From assembly GCA_934169745.1 (NCBI GenBank), contig CAKPOE010000004.1, positions 73,250-137,249 of the forward strand: a DNA stretch of 64,000 nucleotides, in the 5' to 3' direction. This document shows, one piece after another, positions 24,356 to 33,633 of the stretch. The translations under genes were made by a program, and so were the position numbers. Source of the stretch: an uncultured Clostridia bacterium (GTDB taxonomy: Bacteria > Bacillota > Clostridia > TANB77 > UBA1234). The notes under the pieces are model-generated. The model worked only from the letters and a program-made list of their open reading frames with translations, was not told where the DNA came from and ran no database searches. Position 1 is the first letter of the stretch. Each line of letters opens with the position of its first letter.

Positions 24356-24971
24356 AATGTTCTACAACTATTACGCCCATATCTATTTTCGCTATCTCAT
24401 ACGCATTGCCAACTTCTCTTTTTTCTGGAACGTTTCTTAAAATAATGTCTGCTATTCTTATTTGAGTTGGATTTATTGTATTTGCTGCAATAAAAGCACT
24501 TCTATTTCCTTTGGCTCCTGCATGTGCAAATCCTCTTAAGTTTCCCAAGACAATTATATTCTCCTCTGCGACAATCTCACTTCCCCCATTAACATCACCA
24601 AGTATAACAACACTTCCTTCAAACTCTATTCTTTGACCAGAACGTATTGTACCAGTATATACTTTAGTATTTGTAATCGTTGTATCTTTATTAAAAATAT
24701 TATCAATAGATGAAAGTCCCATTTGTTTCGGTCTTTCAATTCTTATTTCTAAATCTGTTTTTTCTTTTAATAATTCCTCAACTTCTTTTTCCTCTTCATC
24801 TAAAAGTCTTCTTCCTTCTACAATAACAGTTTCTTCCAAGCCTTCGAAAATGTCATCTGACGCTGATAATATTTCAACTAGTTTTTGCTTGATTTCTTTG
24901 TATTCTGCATTTTTATTTAATGTAATTGTTAATGTGTTTTCTTTTCTCGTAAATAATACTTCTGTTTCCAT
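24354..24971 (-). CDS. minC: Septum-site inhibitor MinC
   Basis: 205 residues. The C-terminal half is the MinC beta-helix (GDVNGGSEIVAEENIIVLGN, LRGFAHAGAKGNRSAFIAAN), which binds MinD and FtsZ. The N-terminal part is the FtsZ-inhibiting domain (FTRKENTLTITLNKN). The start at 24971 (METEV) is 9 bases after AAAGGA; upstream ATGs are too close to the SD. It is the last gene of the radC-mreBCD-mrdA-minC run. minD and minE, which normally follow, are ~10 kb away. The stop overlaps the terminator of the opposing RNA. Confidence 0.93.
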   Translation of the reverse strand: METEVLFTRKENTLTITLNKNAEYKEIKQKLVEILSASDDIFEGLEETVIVEGRRLLDEEEKEVEELLKEKTDLEIRIERPKQMGLSSIDNIFNKDTTITNTKVYTGTIRSGQRIEFEGSVVILGDVNGGSEIVAEENIIVLGNLRGFAHAGAKGNRSAFIAANTINPTQIRIADIILRNVPEKREVGNAYEIAKIDMGVIVVEH

Positions 24972-24990
24972 TTGTTTCATTCCTTTCTCT

Positions 24991-27087
24991 TTATGGTACA
25001 AGTTTTACTCCTGATGTATGAAGCGATAAGTTTTCATTTATATTGTTATTATTATATCCGAAGTATTCCTCCATGATATCTTTTACTGCAGGAGCAGTAT
25101 AATATCCATGTCCACCATGTTCTATTATTGCAACTACTGCAATTTCCGGGTCGTGATATGGTGCAAAACCAACAAACCACGCATTATCCGAACCACTTCC
25201 TGCTGTGGCTGTTCCTGTTTTTCCAGCTACTTCTATTGGAAATGATGAGAATGTTCCATAAGCACTTCCGCCAGAATCTCCAGTAACAGAACGCATTCCT
25301 TCATATATTGCATTTAGGGTTTCATTACTTATTTGCACATTTTCTAGTTCTTGTTCTGTTATTCCATATTTCTCGTGAATTGCTTTTTCTATCTCTGTTT
25401 TATCCAAAATATTTCCTTCTGCGTCTATCACACTTTTTACTATTGTGACATTATTTTTCACGCCACGATTTGCAAGTGTTGCTATATAATAACACATTTG
25501 TATTGGTGTAAAAGTGTTATACGATTGACCTATTGATGCCGATAATGTATCACCAATTGTCCATGTCTTTTTTGCACCCCTTGCATTTAGCTTTTCAACA
25601 TATTCTCTTGATGCAAGTATTCCAGACGATTCTCCAGGAAGTTCAACACCTGTTTTTTGTCCTAATCCAAACTTCTTAGCATATTCCGAAATTCTATCAA
25701 TACCAATTCTACTACCAACTTCATAGTAATAATAGTTACACGAAACTTTTAAGGCTGTTTCTGCATTTACATTACCATGTACTTGTCTTCGGCTATTCCA
25801 GATCCAGCAAGCCGGTTTATGTCCAAGTGGAAATATTCCTGTGTCATTTATGTACTCGTTAACTTTAACTCCACCCGTTTCAAGGCCTGCAATTCCAGTA
25901 ACCATTTTAAATGTAGAACCTGGAGAATATGTTCCCTGTATTGCTCTGTTAAACATTGGATTATTTTCATTTTTAAAATACTTATCATATTCACTATTAC
26001 TAATTCCATCAACGAACTCTTCCGGATTATATGAAGGATAGCTTGCCATCGCTAATATTTCCCCTGTTTTAACGTCCATCACAATTGCCGCACCAGTTTT
26101 TGCATCATCAAATTTAATCGCAAAGCCACCTGTTTGTATTTTATTTATGTACTTTTCAAGTACTTCCTCTGTCTTTGCTTGTAAGTCCAAGTCAATTGTA
26201 GTTATAATGCTATTTCCCATTACGCTTTCTTCGATTTCTTCCTCTGTTGCAATTCTTCCGTATGAATCCATCTCTAATCTTTTAGAACCATTTTTTCCTC
26301 TTAGATACTCTTCAAAAGAGGCTTCAAGCCCTGACTTACCAATCACGTCATTTAATGAGTAGCCCTGCTCTTTTCTGTTTTCGTATTCTGATTTACTAAT
26401 ATTTCCTGTATAGCCTATTACATGAGCCGCCACGGAACCAGCCATATATTTTCTAATTGGTTGTGAAAACACATTTATTCCAGATAATTCAGCACTTCTT
26501 TCTTTTAATTCCATCATACTTGCTTCTGAAATGTTTTTTGCGAGCGTAACTGGTCTATAACTAGAATATCCATTTATTGTGATTTCATAGCGCAAAGCGC
26601 TGATTTTCAATATATCTTTTATATCATCTTTTTCAAGTTTGTATTTTTTCTTCAAATACTCCAACACATCTGTTGCAGTCACATTTTCGTCTAAATTATT
26701 ATCTTTTATAAATCTATTTATTTTGCTTTTTGATTCTACGAACTCTCCAGTCTCAATATCTATAGGTATTTGATTATTATATTCGTCTCCATTTTTCTCT
26801 AATATCCTAACTACTTCTAGTAAAACTTCATTTAATGTATTAGTATCTATTTTTGTTTTATATATTTGCACCGAATATCCATTTACACTTGTAGCAAGGA
26901 TTTTTCCATATCTATCATATATTTCTCCACGAGGTGCATACGTAACAGCCTCTCTAACAAGTCTTCTTTCCGATTGTTCTCTGTAGTTTTCTCCATTTAC
27001 AATTTGAAGATTAAACAATTGAATTATAAAAACAATTCCAATTATACATACAAATACAATTAGAATTATACTTCTCGATTTTTCTAT
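24991..27087 (-). CDS. mrdA: Penicillin-binding protein 2 (elongasome transpeptidase)
   Basis: About 700 residues. N-terminal membrane anchor (IILIVFVCIIGIVFIIQLF), PBP dimerisation domain with APRGEIYDRYGKILA, then a transpeptidase domain with SPGSTFKMV (active-site Ser), SCNYYYYEVG (SxN) and AGKTGTATA (KTG). It cross-links lateral-wall peptidoglycan with RodA and the Mre proteins. No ATG precedes the anchor. The SD GGAGGTGATACGA is followed, at 8 bases, by ATA (27087); in-frame TTG 27102 and GTG 27096 lie within or before the SD. mreD is upstream by ~25 bases. Confidence 0.93.
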   Translation of the reverse strand: MEKSRSIILIVFVCIIGIVFIIQLFNLQIVNGENYREQSERRLVREAVTYAPRGEIYDRYGKILATSVNGYSVQIYKTKIDTNTLNEVLLEVVRILEKNGDEYNNQIPIDIETGEFVESKSKINRFIKDNNLDENVTATDVLEYLKKKYKLEKDDIKDILKISALRYEITINGYSSYRPVTLAKNISEASMMELKERSAELSGINVFSQPIRKYMAGSVAAHVIGYTGNISKSEYENRKEQGYSLNDVIGKSGLEASFEEYLRGKNGSKRLEMDSYGRIATEEEIEESVMGNSIITTIDLDLQAKTEEVLEKYINKIQTGGFAIKFDDAKTGAAIVMDVKTGEILAMASYPSYNPEEFVDGISNSEYDKYFKNENNPMFNRAIQGTYSPGSTFKMVTGIAGLETGGVKVNEYINDTGIFPLGHKPACWIWNSRRQVHGNVNAETALKVSCNYYYYEVGSRIGIDRISEYAKKFGLGQKTGVELPGESSGILASREYVEKLNARGAKKTWTIGDTLSASIGQSYNTFTPIQMCYYIATLANRGVKNNVTIVKSVIDAEGNILDKTEIEKAIHEKYGITEQELENVQISNETLNAIYEGMRSVTGDSGGSAYGTFSSFPIEVAGKTGTATAGSGSDNAWFVGFAPYHDPEIAVVAIIEHGGHGYYTAPAVKDIMEEYFGYNNNNINENLSLHTSGVKLVP

Positions 27088-27126
27088 TCGTATCACCTCC
27101 AAAAACGTATAAATTTACAAATATTT

Positions 27127-27648
27127 TTACAATAAGTAATAACTGTTTTTACTTTTATTTATTACCTCACCAAGTTCAACAATAAACTTATGAAGCATTA
27201 ATGTAAGCATCATATTGTATGCAGTTTCCAATACTACTGTAATTAGGACGCTAATCATGTCAAAAGATGTCTTTGTAAATATGTACAGTAAAAGAACATT
27301 AGACATTTCAAACAATATAGTAGTTATAGAAACTATAACCATCATCGCCGTTTTATTATCTTTAGAAAATCCATTGCTTATGTGTCCCGTGAATATGCCA
27401 GTCAATGTATATAGCAAAATATTTATCCCAATAAGTTTTCCAAAAATCACATCTATAAGCAAACCGTAAAAAGCACCTGTTATCCCTCCAACAAGTTCAC
27501 CACTCATCAACCCAATACCAGCAACAAGCACTATCCCAATATTTGCTATCACTCCAAAAAGTGGAACTACATTTAACAGATTTACTTGTATTAAGATGGT
27601 AACCAATATTACACAAATCATTATTAAAACCGTAATAAATTTTCTCAT
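27127..27648 (-). CDS. mreD: Rod-shape protein MreD
   Basis: 173 residues with about five membrane helices. GGITGAFYGLLIDVIFGKLI is the conserved MreD segment. It is part of the MreBCD elongation complex. It starts 2 bases after the mreC stop, so the two are coupled. The C-terminus has a Lys/Asn tail. Confidence 0.92.
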   Translation of the reverse strand: MRKFITVLIMICVILVTILIQVNLLNVVPLFGVIANIGIVLVAGIGLMSGELVGGITGAFYGLLIDVIFGKLIGINILLYTLTGIFTGHISNGFSKDNKTAMMVIVSITTILFEMSNVLLLYIFTKTSFDMISVLITVVLETAYNMMLTLMLHKFIVELGEVINKSKNSYYLL

Positions 27649-27650
27649 TT

Positions 27651-28475
27651 TTAATTTTCTCCTATTATAACAGCGACTGTTTCTAGTCTGTTGAAATCAA
27701 CAAAAGTTTCAATCGTTGCCTCGTTTTCAGAAGGATTTTTCTTTATTGTAAACGATTTTACTTCACCAATTGCAATTCCTTTTGGGTAAATACCTCCCAT
27801 TCCAGATGTTTCTATTTTATCTCCTTCTAGCAACTCAACACCAATAGGTATATATGTAGCTTTAATTTTTCCTGTCTCTTTTAGCAAACTACTTCCCGTG
27901 CAAACAATTGCATCTCTCGTTCTGGTAACACGTCCGCTCACTGAATTTCCTGCATCTATTATAGAAATAACTTTTGAACTGTTTTTGCTTACCGTTTCCG
28001 TATATCCAACCAAGCCTTCTGTCGTGATAACAGCCATGTTTGGCTTAATTCCATCATTCTCACCTTTGTTTATAACAAACACTTCTTCCCAATTATTAGC
28101 ACTATCTGATATAACTTCTGCAACAACAACATTATAATCAGGATAAGCAGCCTCCATTTTTGAGCGCTCTTTTAGCAAAGTATTTTCGGAAACTAAAAGC
28201 TCATAATCAACTGTCTTATTTTTTAATTCTGTATTTTCCGCTTTTAACTTTTCGTTTTCCTCTTTTAATTTATCAATATCGCTAAAAAAGTCTTCATCCT
28301 TAATTATATAGTTTTTTACGTGAATAAATAATCGTTGTGGAAAAGTGAATATATCAGAAATCAAATTTTCTGCAATTGTAACGTTTCTATTTTTTCCATT
28401 TGTTAAACCAATCAACGCAAACAAAATAACAATAGAAACAACAATAAAAAATGTTTTCCAAAATCTATTTTTCAA
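27651..28475 (-). CDS. mreC: Rod-shape protein MreC
   Basis: 274 residues: one N-terminal anchor (~9-27), a coiled coil rich in Lys/Glu (~68-95, KLKEENEKLKAENTELKNKT) and the periplasm-facing beta domain (VVAEVISDSANNWEEVFVIN, VISIIDAGNSVSGRVTRTRD). Start codon TTG at 28475 with SD GAAAGGA 10 bases upstream. It lies 94 bases downstream of mreB on the same strand. Confidence 0.94.
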   Translation of the reverse strand: MKNRFWKTFFIVVSIVILFALIGLTNGKNRNVTIAENLISDIFTFPQRLFIHVKNYIIKDEDFFSDIDKLKEENEKLKAENTELKNKTVDYELLVSENTLLKERSKMEAAYPDYNVVVAEVISDSANNWEEVFVINKGENDGIKPNMAVITTEGLVGYTETVSKNSSKVISIIDAGNSVSGRVTRTRDAIVCTGSSLLKETGKIKATYIPIGVELLEGDKIETSGMGGIYPKGIAIGEVKSFTIKKNPSENEATIETFVDFNRLETVAVIIGEN

Positions 28476-28569
28476 TTAATTTAATTCCTTTCCCCAAATA
28501 TATACTCCTAGCTTTCGTATGTGTAAATGATCTGAAATGTTCGTTTATATTTATTACATTCACACTATT

Positions 28570-29595
28570 TTAATGATGTTTTCTAGAATTTATAAGCACA
28601 CTCTTTAAATTATCCAAATCATCCAACACTTTTCCAGCACCTTTTACAACACAATCAAGTGGTGTATCAGCCACATTTACAGGAATTCCTGTTTCTAATG
28701 CAATCAACCTATCCAAATTTTTTATTAACGCACCGCCACCTGAAAGTGTTATACCATTTATCATTATATCCGCAGCTAACTCTGGTGGTGTTTTCTCCAA
28801 TGTCATCTTAATTGCATCAACAATTTGCATTACAACTTCCTTCATAGCCTCTTCAATTTGTGGAGACGTAACAGTAATCGTTCTTGGTAAGCCTGTTTGT
28901 AAATCTCTTCCTTTTATATCCATTTCTTCTGTTGTCATAGATGGATATGCGCTTCCTATTGTCATTTTTATTTCCTCAGCAGTTGTTTCGCCTATTGCTA
29001 AGTTAAACTTTTTCTTAATGTAATCCATAATCGCTTCATTAAGTTCATCTCCTGCAACTCTAAGCGATTTGCTTGTAACAACTCCACCCAATGAAATTAC
29101 AGAAATTTCACTAGTTCCTCCTCCGATATCAACAATCATACATCCACTTGGGTCTCCTATTTTCAAGCCAGCACCAATTGCCGCTGCCATTGGCTCTTCC
29201 ATCAAATATGCCTCTCTTGCACCTGCGTTCAAAGTTGCTTCTTCAACCGCTCTTTCCTCTACCTCAGTCACACCAGATGGTACACACACAACAACTCTTG
29301 GTCTCGCTATAACATATCTCTGACAAGCTTTATCTACTAAGTGTTTTAACATCATTCTTGTTGCTGTAAAGTCAGCTATTACACCATCCTTCAAAGGTCT
29401 TATCGCATTTAGATTTTCTGGAGTTCTACCAAGCATTTCCTTTGCTTCTGTTCCAACAGCCACAACATTTCCTGTATATTTATCAATTGCAACAACTGAT
29501 GGTTCTCTAATAATTATTCCTCTTCCTTTTAAGTGAACTAGCGTATTTGCCGTTCCCAAATCGATTCCAATATCCTTTGCGAAAAAACCTAACAT
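28570..29595 (-). CDS. mreB: Actin-like rod-shape protein MreB
   Basis: 341 residues. KDIGIDLGTANTLVHLKGRG (phosphate 1), GGGTSEISVISLGGVV (phosphate 2) and ITLSGGGALIKNLD (adenosine motif) define MreB. It polymerises at the membrane and guides lateral wall synthesis. AAAGGAG precedes the ATG. radC lies upstream and mreC downstream, the classical order. Confidence 0.97.
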   Translation of the reverse strand: MLGFFAKDIGIDLGTANTLVHLKGRGIIIREPSVVAIDKYTGNVVAVGTEAKEMLGRTPENLNAIRPLKDGVIADFTATRMMLKHLVDKACQRYVIARPRVVVCVPSGVTEVEERAVEEATLNAGAREAYLMEEPMAAAIGAGLKIGDPSGCMIVDIGGGTSEISVISLGGVVTSKSLRVAGDELNEAIMDYIKKKFNLAIGETTAEEIKMTIGSAYPSMTTEEMDIKGRDLQTGLPRTITVTSPQIEEAMKEVVMQIVDAIKMTLEKTPPELAADIMINGITLSGGGALIKNLDRLIALETGIPVNVADTPLDCVVKGAGKVLDDLDNLKSVLINSRKHH

Positions 29596-29610
29596 AAACT
29601 TTCCACTCCT

Positions 29611-30294
29611 TTAAAATTTGTTCATTCTTTTTAAACTACAGAATTTTCTGTTTCCTATCACAATATGATCAATAAGTTCTATTCCGAATAGCTCTGCAAG
29701 TTTCATTATATTTTTTGTCATATTCACATCAGCGACACTAGGTGTTGGATCTCCACTCGGATGATTATGAACTAGTGCTATTCTAGTTGCCCCCGATTTA
29801 AGGGGCTCCCTCAAAATTTCTTTTGGCTCTATATAACTTGAATTTACTCCGCCAATTGCATTTGTCACTGTCCTAATCACACGATTTTTACTGTCCATCA
29901 AAACAGTTTTCACCACTTCTTGTTTTAAGTCACTGAATTCCGACATAAATAAATTACTAATATCTTCTGGTGATTTAACTCTATTTTCTTTTAATGGTGT
30001 ACAAAGTGCAATTCTTTCTGCAAGCTCAACTGCTGCTTTCAATTGAACCGCCTTAACTCTTCCTATTCCTTTTTTCTTCTGTAGTTCTTCCAAAGAAACA
30101 TCTTTTAAAAAAGATATTCCTTTCTTTTCTTCATCTAGCGTCAGCAATTCTTGAGCAATCTGAACAGAAGACAATTCTTTCGTTCCAGACTTTATTATAA
30201 TCGCTAACAATTCAGCATTTGATAAATGCTTAGCGCCGTAGTGCTCCAATTTCTCGTACGGTCTTTCCATTTCTGGCAATTCTTTCATTTTCAT
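29611..30294 (-). CDS. radC: RadC-family JAB-domain protein
   Basis: 227 residues. The N-terminal helix-hairpin-helix region has LQKKKGIGRVKAVQLKAAVE. The C-terminal JAMM-type metal site is HNHPSGDPTPSVADVNMTK with the upstream Glu in SSYIEPKEIL. RadC proteins are conserved, but a DNA repair role is doubtful. The ATG at 30294 fits GAGAGGA; a TTG at 30300 is an alternative. It lies between the DUF4321 gene and mreB. Confidence 0.95.
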   Translation of the reverse strand: MKMKELPEMERPYEKLEHYGAKHLSNAELLAIIIKSGTKELSSVQIAQELLTLDEEKKGISFLKDVSLEELQKKKGIGRVKAVQLKAAVELAERIALCTPLKENRVKSPEDISNLFMSEFSDLKQEVVKTVLMDSKNRVIRTVTNAIGGVNSSYIEPKEILREPLKSGATRIALVHNHPSGDPTPSVADVNMTKNIMKLAELFGIELIDHIVIGNRKFCSLKRMNKF

Positions 30295-30338
30295 AGGCAA
30301 ATCCTCTCTTAAGAAATTGCCTTTTGTCCCCCAAAGAA

Positions 30339-30590
30339 TTAAATTTTTCTATATATGAACACAGCAAGTAAAACACCAATAATACTTGCAACATTTAAAT
30401 TAAACATAATGCTAAAGGTTAAATTCAAAATTCCCAAATTTAAAACAAATGGTTGCTCAAGTCCAAAAGATTGTCCATAACTCATCCAAGATAAAAATGA
30501 AACCTGACCGGCAAGTTGTCCTAACAATCCTCCGAGTATTATACCTGAAAATAGTAAAATCCAAAACAACCATGTCTTTCCTTCACGCAT
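30339..30590 (-). CDS. DUF4321 small membrane protein
   Basis: 83 residues with two membrane helices. WILLFSGIILGGLLGQLAGQ and LNLGILNLTFSIMFNLNVAS give the DUF4321 pattern; the gene commonly accompanies radC-mreB in Clostridia. Function unknown. The ATG at 30590 (MREGKTWLF) follows GAGGGATTAAT. Confidence 0.85.
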   Translation of the reverse strand: MREGKTWLFWILLFSGIILGGLLGQLAGQVSFLSWMSYGQSFGLEQPFVLNLGILNLTFSIMFNLNVASIIGVLLAVFIYRKI

Positions 30591-30685
30591 ATTAATCCCT
30601 CTTTTCCTTTGTATTCGCAACTACATTATATATTTTTTAACATATCATTGCAACCCTTTTTTCCGTAAGAAAAAGTAAATTTCTA

Positions 30686-30714
30686 TTGACTTTTTAGTAA
30701 ACATAATGTATAAT
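30686..30714 (+). promoter_or_regulatory. Consensus promoter of the orphan gene at 30759
   Basis: TTGACT (30686-30691), exactly 17 bases, TATAAT (30709-30714), 44 bases before the ATG. Confidence 0.8.
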
Positions 30715-30758
30715 TTATTGGAAACCCAGGATAATTATTATACAGGAGGCTTACAATT

Positions 30759-31205
30759 ATGAGCATCAAACAACCCGTCGTACCTGAGTGGACTTACTGG
30801 CATTCTATACTTTCATCTCCGTACGAAAGTATGCGTGTAGAACATGAAATCGCAAATGGGTATTACCTCTATTCTGCATTCGTGGAAACTCCACGCGGTA
30901 AGTATCTTGCCAACGGCGTTCTCAACAAAGAAAAGATGATTACTGGTCCGATCTTTACACCGTATTTCCGACTTGTTGATAGCGAGCGTAATGTTGCAAT
31001 ATTTGACCTCTACATCAATTCTATGAACAAGACTGTTCTGATGAACTTTACCAATGGAAAGATCCTTACCGAGGGCTTTGCAGCCTACCGTTACAAAGAT
31101 GGTCAGTTCTGCTATCGGATTGACTCCAAGGACAATGGAATGAAGTGGTACTCTTTCGACATTGACACGCATGATGCTGCCCTTATTGGCGCATCCCTGA
31201 ACTAA
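30759..31205 (+). CDS. Orphan protein of unknown function, GC-richer codon style
   Basis: 148 residues, soluble, rich in aromatic residues (WTYWHSILSSPYESM, GYYLYSAFVETPRGKYLANG, YRYKDGQFCYRID); the spacing suggests a beta-sheet protein. No family recognised. It has a consensus promoter, SD CAGGAGG and a near-perfect terminator 9 bases after its stop. Codon choice (CTC, ATC, GGC, GAG, ACC) contrasts with neighbours and matches the genes at 12556, 51694 and 58463. It stands alone, divergent from DUF4321 and convergent with the PLD-like gene. Confidence 0.78.
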   Translation: MSIKQPVVPEWTYWHSILSSPYESMRVEHEIANGYYLYSAFVETPRGKYLANGVLNKEKMITGPIFTPYFRLVDSERNVAIFDLYINSMNKTVLMNFTNGKILTEGFAAYRYKDGQFCYRIDSKDNGMKWYSFDIDTHDAALIGASLN

Positions 31206-31213
31206 AGCAAGCT

Positions 31214-31246
31214 AAAACGAGCTGAAGCAATGCTTCAGCTCGTTTT
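31214..31246 (+). terminator. Terminator of the orphan gene at 30759
   Basis: AAAACGAGCTGAAGCA (31214-31229) pairs perfectly with TGCTTCAGCTCGTTTT (31231-31246). The mirror A/T runs may also serve the convergent gene at 31261. Confidence 0.88.
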
Positions 31247-31260
31247 GCGTTAATTTCACT

Positions 31261-31938
31261 CTATTTTTCAGTAGGCAAATCAACCTCTATGTTAACATCC
31301 TCATAAAACTTCTTGTCAAGCCCTAGTCCAACACCCTCATCATATTGTTTTGCACCAATCTCAACTTCTCCATTACTATACATATCTGAAATTCTAGGAA
31401 TTTTTCTATCAGTTATTCTTGCCACAATTTCACCATCTTCAGCTAATTTTGCAATCTTTTCTGCATTTGTCTCTTTAAGTAAAAATTCCTCTTCTATCTT
31501 CAAAATCAAATCTTTTACTTCGTTATATTCATCTTTTCCATAAATAATTTCTGTAACAAGACATTCATTTTCAAACAATCCACCTTCTGATAACTTACTA
31601 GCAGAAAGGTACACATATGATTCTCCATCCTTCTTGCCAAATAAATATATACGAGTTTCTATCTTACTCTCGTCATTATTGACAATAGTTTTCAAATTTA
31701 CACCGGCTTTTAAAAGCCTAAGTAGCATATCTTTGGATGTATTTTTCTTGTCAATTCCTAAAAACACATTCTTTTCCTCTATTTTTGACGAAGCAATGGC
31801 ATTTATTAACGAATCTATTCCTGTGTCTTTGGTAAATCCTGAAACAATCCAAACCTTATCAAAATCTTCAGAAAGCTTCTCTATCAACTTTTCTCCAAGT
31901 TTAATATCTTTTGGTTGATTAAAATAACTTATTTTCAT
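31261..31938 (-). CDS. PLD-like-fold protein with degenerate active site
   Basis: 225 residues. FDKVWIVSGFTKDTGIDSLI, NVFLGIDKKNTSKDMLLRLL, TRIYLFGKKDGESYVYLSAS and KLSEGGLFENECLV follow the phospholipase-D-like/NgoFVII-type nuclease fold. The HxK of the usual HKD motif is replaced (TRIYLFG), so catalysis is doubtful. A long acidic C-terminal tail (~165-225) has no match I recognise. Such domains occur in restriction enzymes and helicases, but no partner gene is adjacent. AAAGGAG is 8 bases before the ATG at 31938. Confidence 0.6.
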   Translation of the reverse strand: MKISYFNQPKDIKLGEKLIEKLSEDFDKVWIVSGFTKDTGIDSLINAIASSKIEEKNVFLGIDKKNTSKDMLLRLLKAGVNLKTIVNNDESKIETRIYLFGKKDGESYVYLSASKLSEGGLFENECLVTEIIYGKDEYNEVKDLILKIEEEFLLKETNAEKIAKLAEDGEIVARITDRKIPRISDMYSNGEVEIGAKQYDEGVGLGLDKKFYEDVNIEVDLPTEK

Positions 31939-32123
31939 AGATTTGACTCCTTTATTCATAATATACAATATATTTTACCATAATTAACATAAAGTGTCAA
32001 TGGTTCTTGTCATTACGCACACTTGTCTCGAGTTGGACATAAAATATACTAATCCAATTGTTATATTTTTTTATAATATGGAAATAATTATTATTGCAAA
32101 CTAAATTTGGAGAGTGATATACT

Positions 32124-32465
32124 TTGACGATAAAAAGAGGCGATATGTTTTATGCAGACTTAAGCCCGGTTATAGGTTCAGAACAAGGCGGAATACGACC
32201 TGTACTTATTATTCAAAATGACGTTGGAAATAAATATAGTCCAACAGTAATTGCCGCAGCCATCACATCACAAACTAACAAAAACAAATTACCTACACAT
32301 ATAAACATACCTTCTAAGGAATATGGATTAATGAAAGATTCTGTTATCTTAGCTGAGCAGATAAGAACTATAGATAAGTCTAGACTGAAAGAAAAAATAG
32401 GTCAAATAGACCCTATGACTATGAATGAAGTAAATAACGCACTTGGTGTGAGTTTTGGTCTTTAA
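32124..32465 (+). CDS. mazF: MazF/PemK-type endoribonuclease toxin, no adjacent antitoxin
   Basis: 113 residues. [20 protein letters not shown] and [20 protein letters not shown], with the later [17 protein letters not shown], match MazF/NdoA of Firmicutes, a sequence-specific mRNA interferase. The start is a TTG at 32124, with GGAGAGTG upstream. The 185 bases upstream contain no MazE-like gene; the neighbour is the divergent PLD-like gene. A family-A palindrome lies directly downstream (32502-32588). Confidence 0.93.
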   Translation: MTIKRGDMFYADLSPVIGSEQGGIRPVLIIQNDVGNKYSPTVIAAAITSQTNKNKLPTHINIPSKEYGLMKDSVILAEQIRTIDKSRLKEKIGQIDPMTMNEVNNALGVSFGL

Positions 32466-32501
32466 GAAAAATGAAAGTCAAAGATTTTCATACTTGCTAA
32501 A

Positions 32502-32588
32502 GCCGATGATCGATTTTCTGGCAGTCACTTTTTTGCTCATTTTTTCAAAAACAAGCAAAAAAGTGGCTGCCGGAAATTGATTGTCGGT
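32502..32588. repeat. Full palindromic element of repeat family A
   Basis: Two inverted ~35-base arms (32502-32536 and 32555-32588) share TGGCAGTCACTTTTTTGC against GCAAAAAAGTGGCTGCCGG and end in GCCGATGATC versus GATTGTCGGT. They are separated by 18 bases. The arms differ at several positions that often preserve pairing. Downstream of mazF and dusB (convergent). Confidence 0.7.
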
Positions 32589-32637
32589 ATGCTATGTAAT
32601 AAATTGCAGTAACGACCACCACAATACCTATTTATGA

Positions 32638-33609
32638 CTATCTTATTTGTTTTATTTTTCCCACAAGTTCGTTTAAATCTTCAATTTGATTAATTTCATT
32701 TCTTACAGTTGCTGCATTTTCAATTCCTTTTATGTACCATGCTATCTGTTTACGCATCTCTCTTATTGCAATATATTTCCCCTTATAGTCAACAAGCATT
32801 TTTAAGTGTCGTAATATCATTTGCTTTCTTTCTTCTATCGTTGGTTTTGGAAGTTCTATTCCATTTTTTAAATATTCAATTACCTCTTTAAAAATCCAAG
32901 GATTACCATTTGAACCTCTGCCTATCATTATTGCATCACAGCCTGTTTCCTGAAACATCTTTTTGGCAGACTCACCATCAACGATATCTCCATTTCCTAT
33001 TACCGGAATATTAACAGCCTCTTTTACTTTTTTTATTATATCCAAATCTACTTTTCCTGTGTAAAACTGTTCTCTAGTTCTCCCATGTACTGTTATCGCA
33101 CTAACTCCATTTTTTTCGGCTATTCGTGCAACCTCCACTGCGTTTACATGCTCATCATCCCAGCCCTTTCTTATTTTTATAGTAACTGGAACACTACTCG
33201 TTTTAACAACCATTTTTGTTATTTCATCAACAAGCTCTGGATGTAGCATAAGTTTCGAACCATCTAGATTTTTCGTTACTTTTGGAGCAGGACACCCCAT
33301 ATTAATATCAATAATATTTGCTTCCTCAGAAACTTTTTTTGCCGTCTCACTCATTATAGTTGCATCTGAGCCAAAAATTTGCACAGCCACTGGTCTTTCG
33401 GCATCATTTATATTCATGAGTTGTTTTGTTTTTTCATCATTGTAAAACATACCTTTTGAACTCACCATTTCTGTATACACAAGTCCAGCCCCAAATTCTT
33501 TACACAATATTCTTACAGGCATGTCCGTAACCCCCGCCATTGGTGCCAAAAATACATTATTATTTAATTCCACGTTTCCAATTTTTATTGGATGAATATA
33601 CTTTTCCAT
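32638..33609 (-). CDS. dusB: tRNA-dihydrouridine synthase DusB
   Basis: 323 residues. FMN-binding TIM barrel with FLAPMAGVTDMPVR, DINMGCPAPKVTKNLDGSKL (catalytic Cys), ITVHGRTREQFYTGK and DAIMIGRGSNGNPWIF. It reduces uridine in the tRNA D-loop. The ATG at 33609 follows GGGAGAATT. It is 24 bases downstream of rodA and likely co-transcribed. Confidence 0.95.
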   Translation of the reverse strand: MEKYIHPIKIGNVELNNNVFLAPMAGVTDMPVRILCKEFGAGLVYTEMVSSKGMFYNDEKTKQLMNINDAERPVAVQIFGSDATIMSETAKKVSEEANIIDINMGCPAPKVTKNLDGSKLMLHPELVDEITKMVVKTSSVPVTIKIRKGWDDEHVNAVEVARIAEKNGVSAITVHGRTREQFYTGKVDLDIIKKVKEAVNIPVIGNGDIVDGESAKKMFQETGCDAIMIGRGSNGNPWIFKEVIEYLKNGIELPKPTIEERKQMILRHLKMLVDYKGKYIAIREMRKQIAWYIKGIENAATVRNEINQIEDLNELVGKIKQIR

Positions 33610-33633
33610 AATTCTCCCTTGCATCAAACTTTT

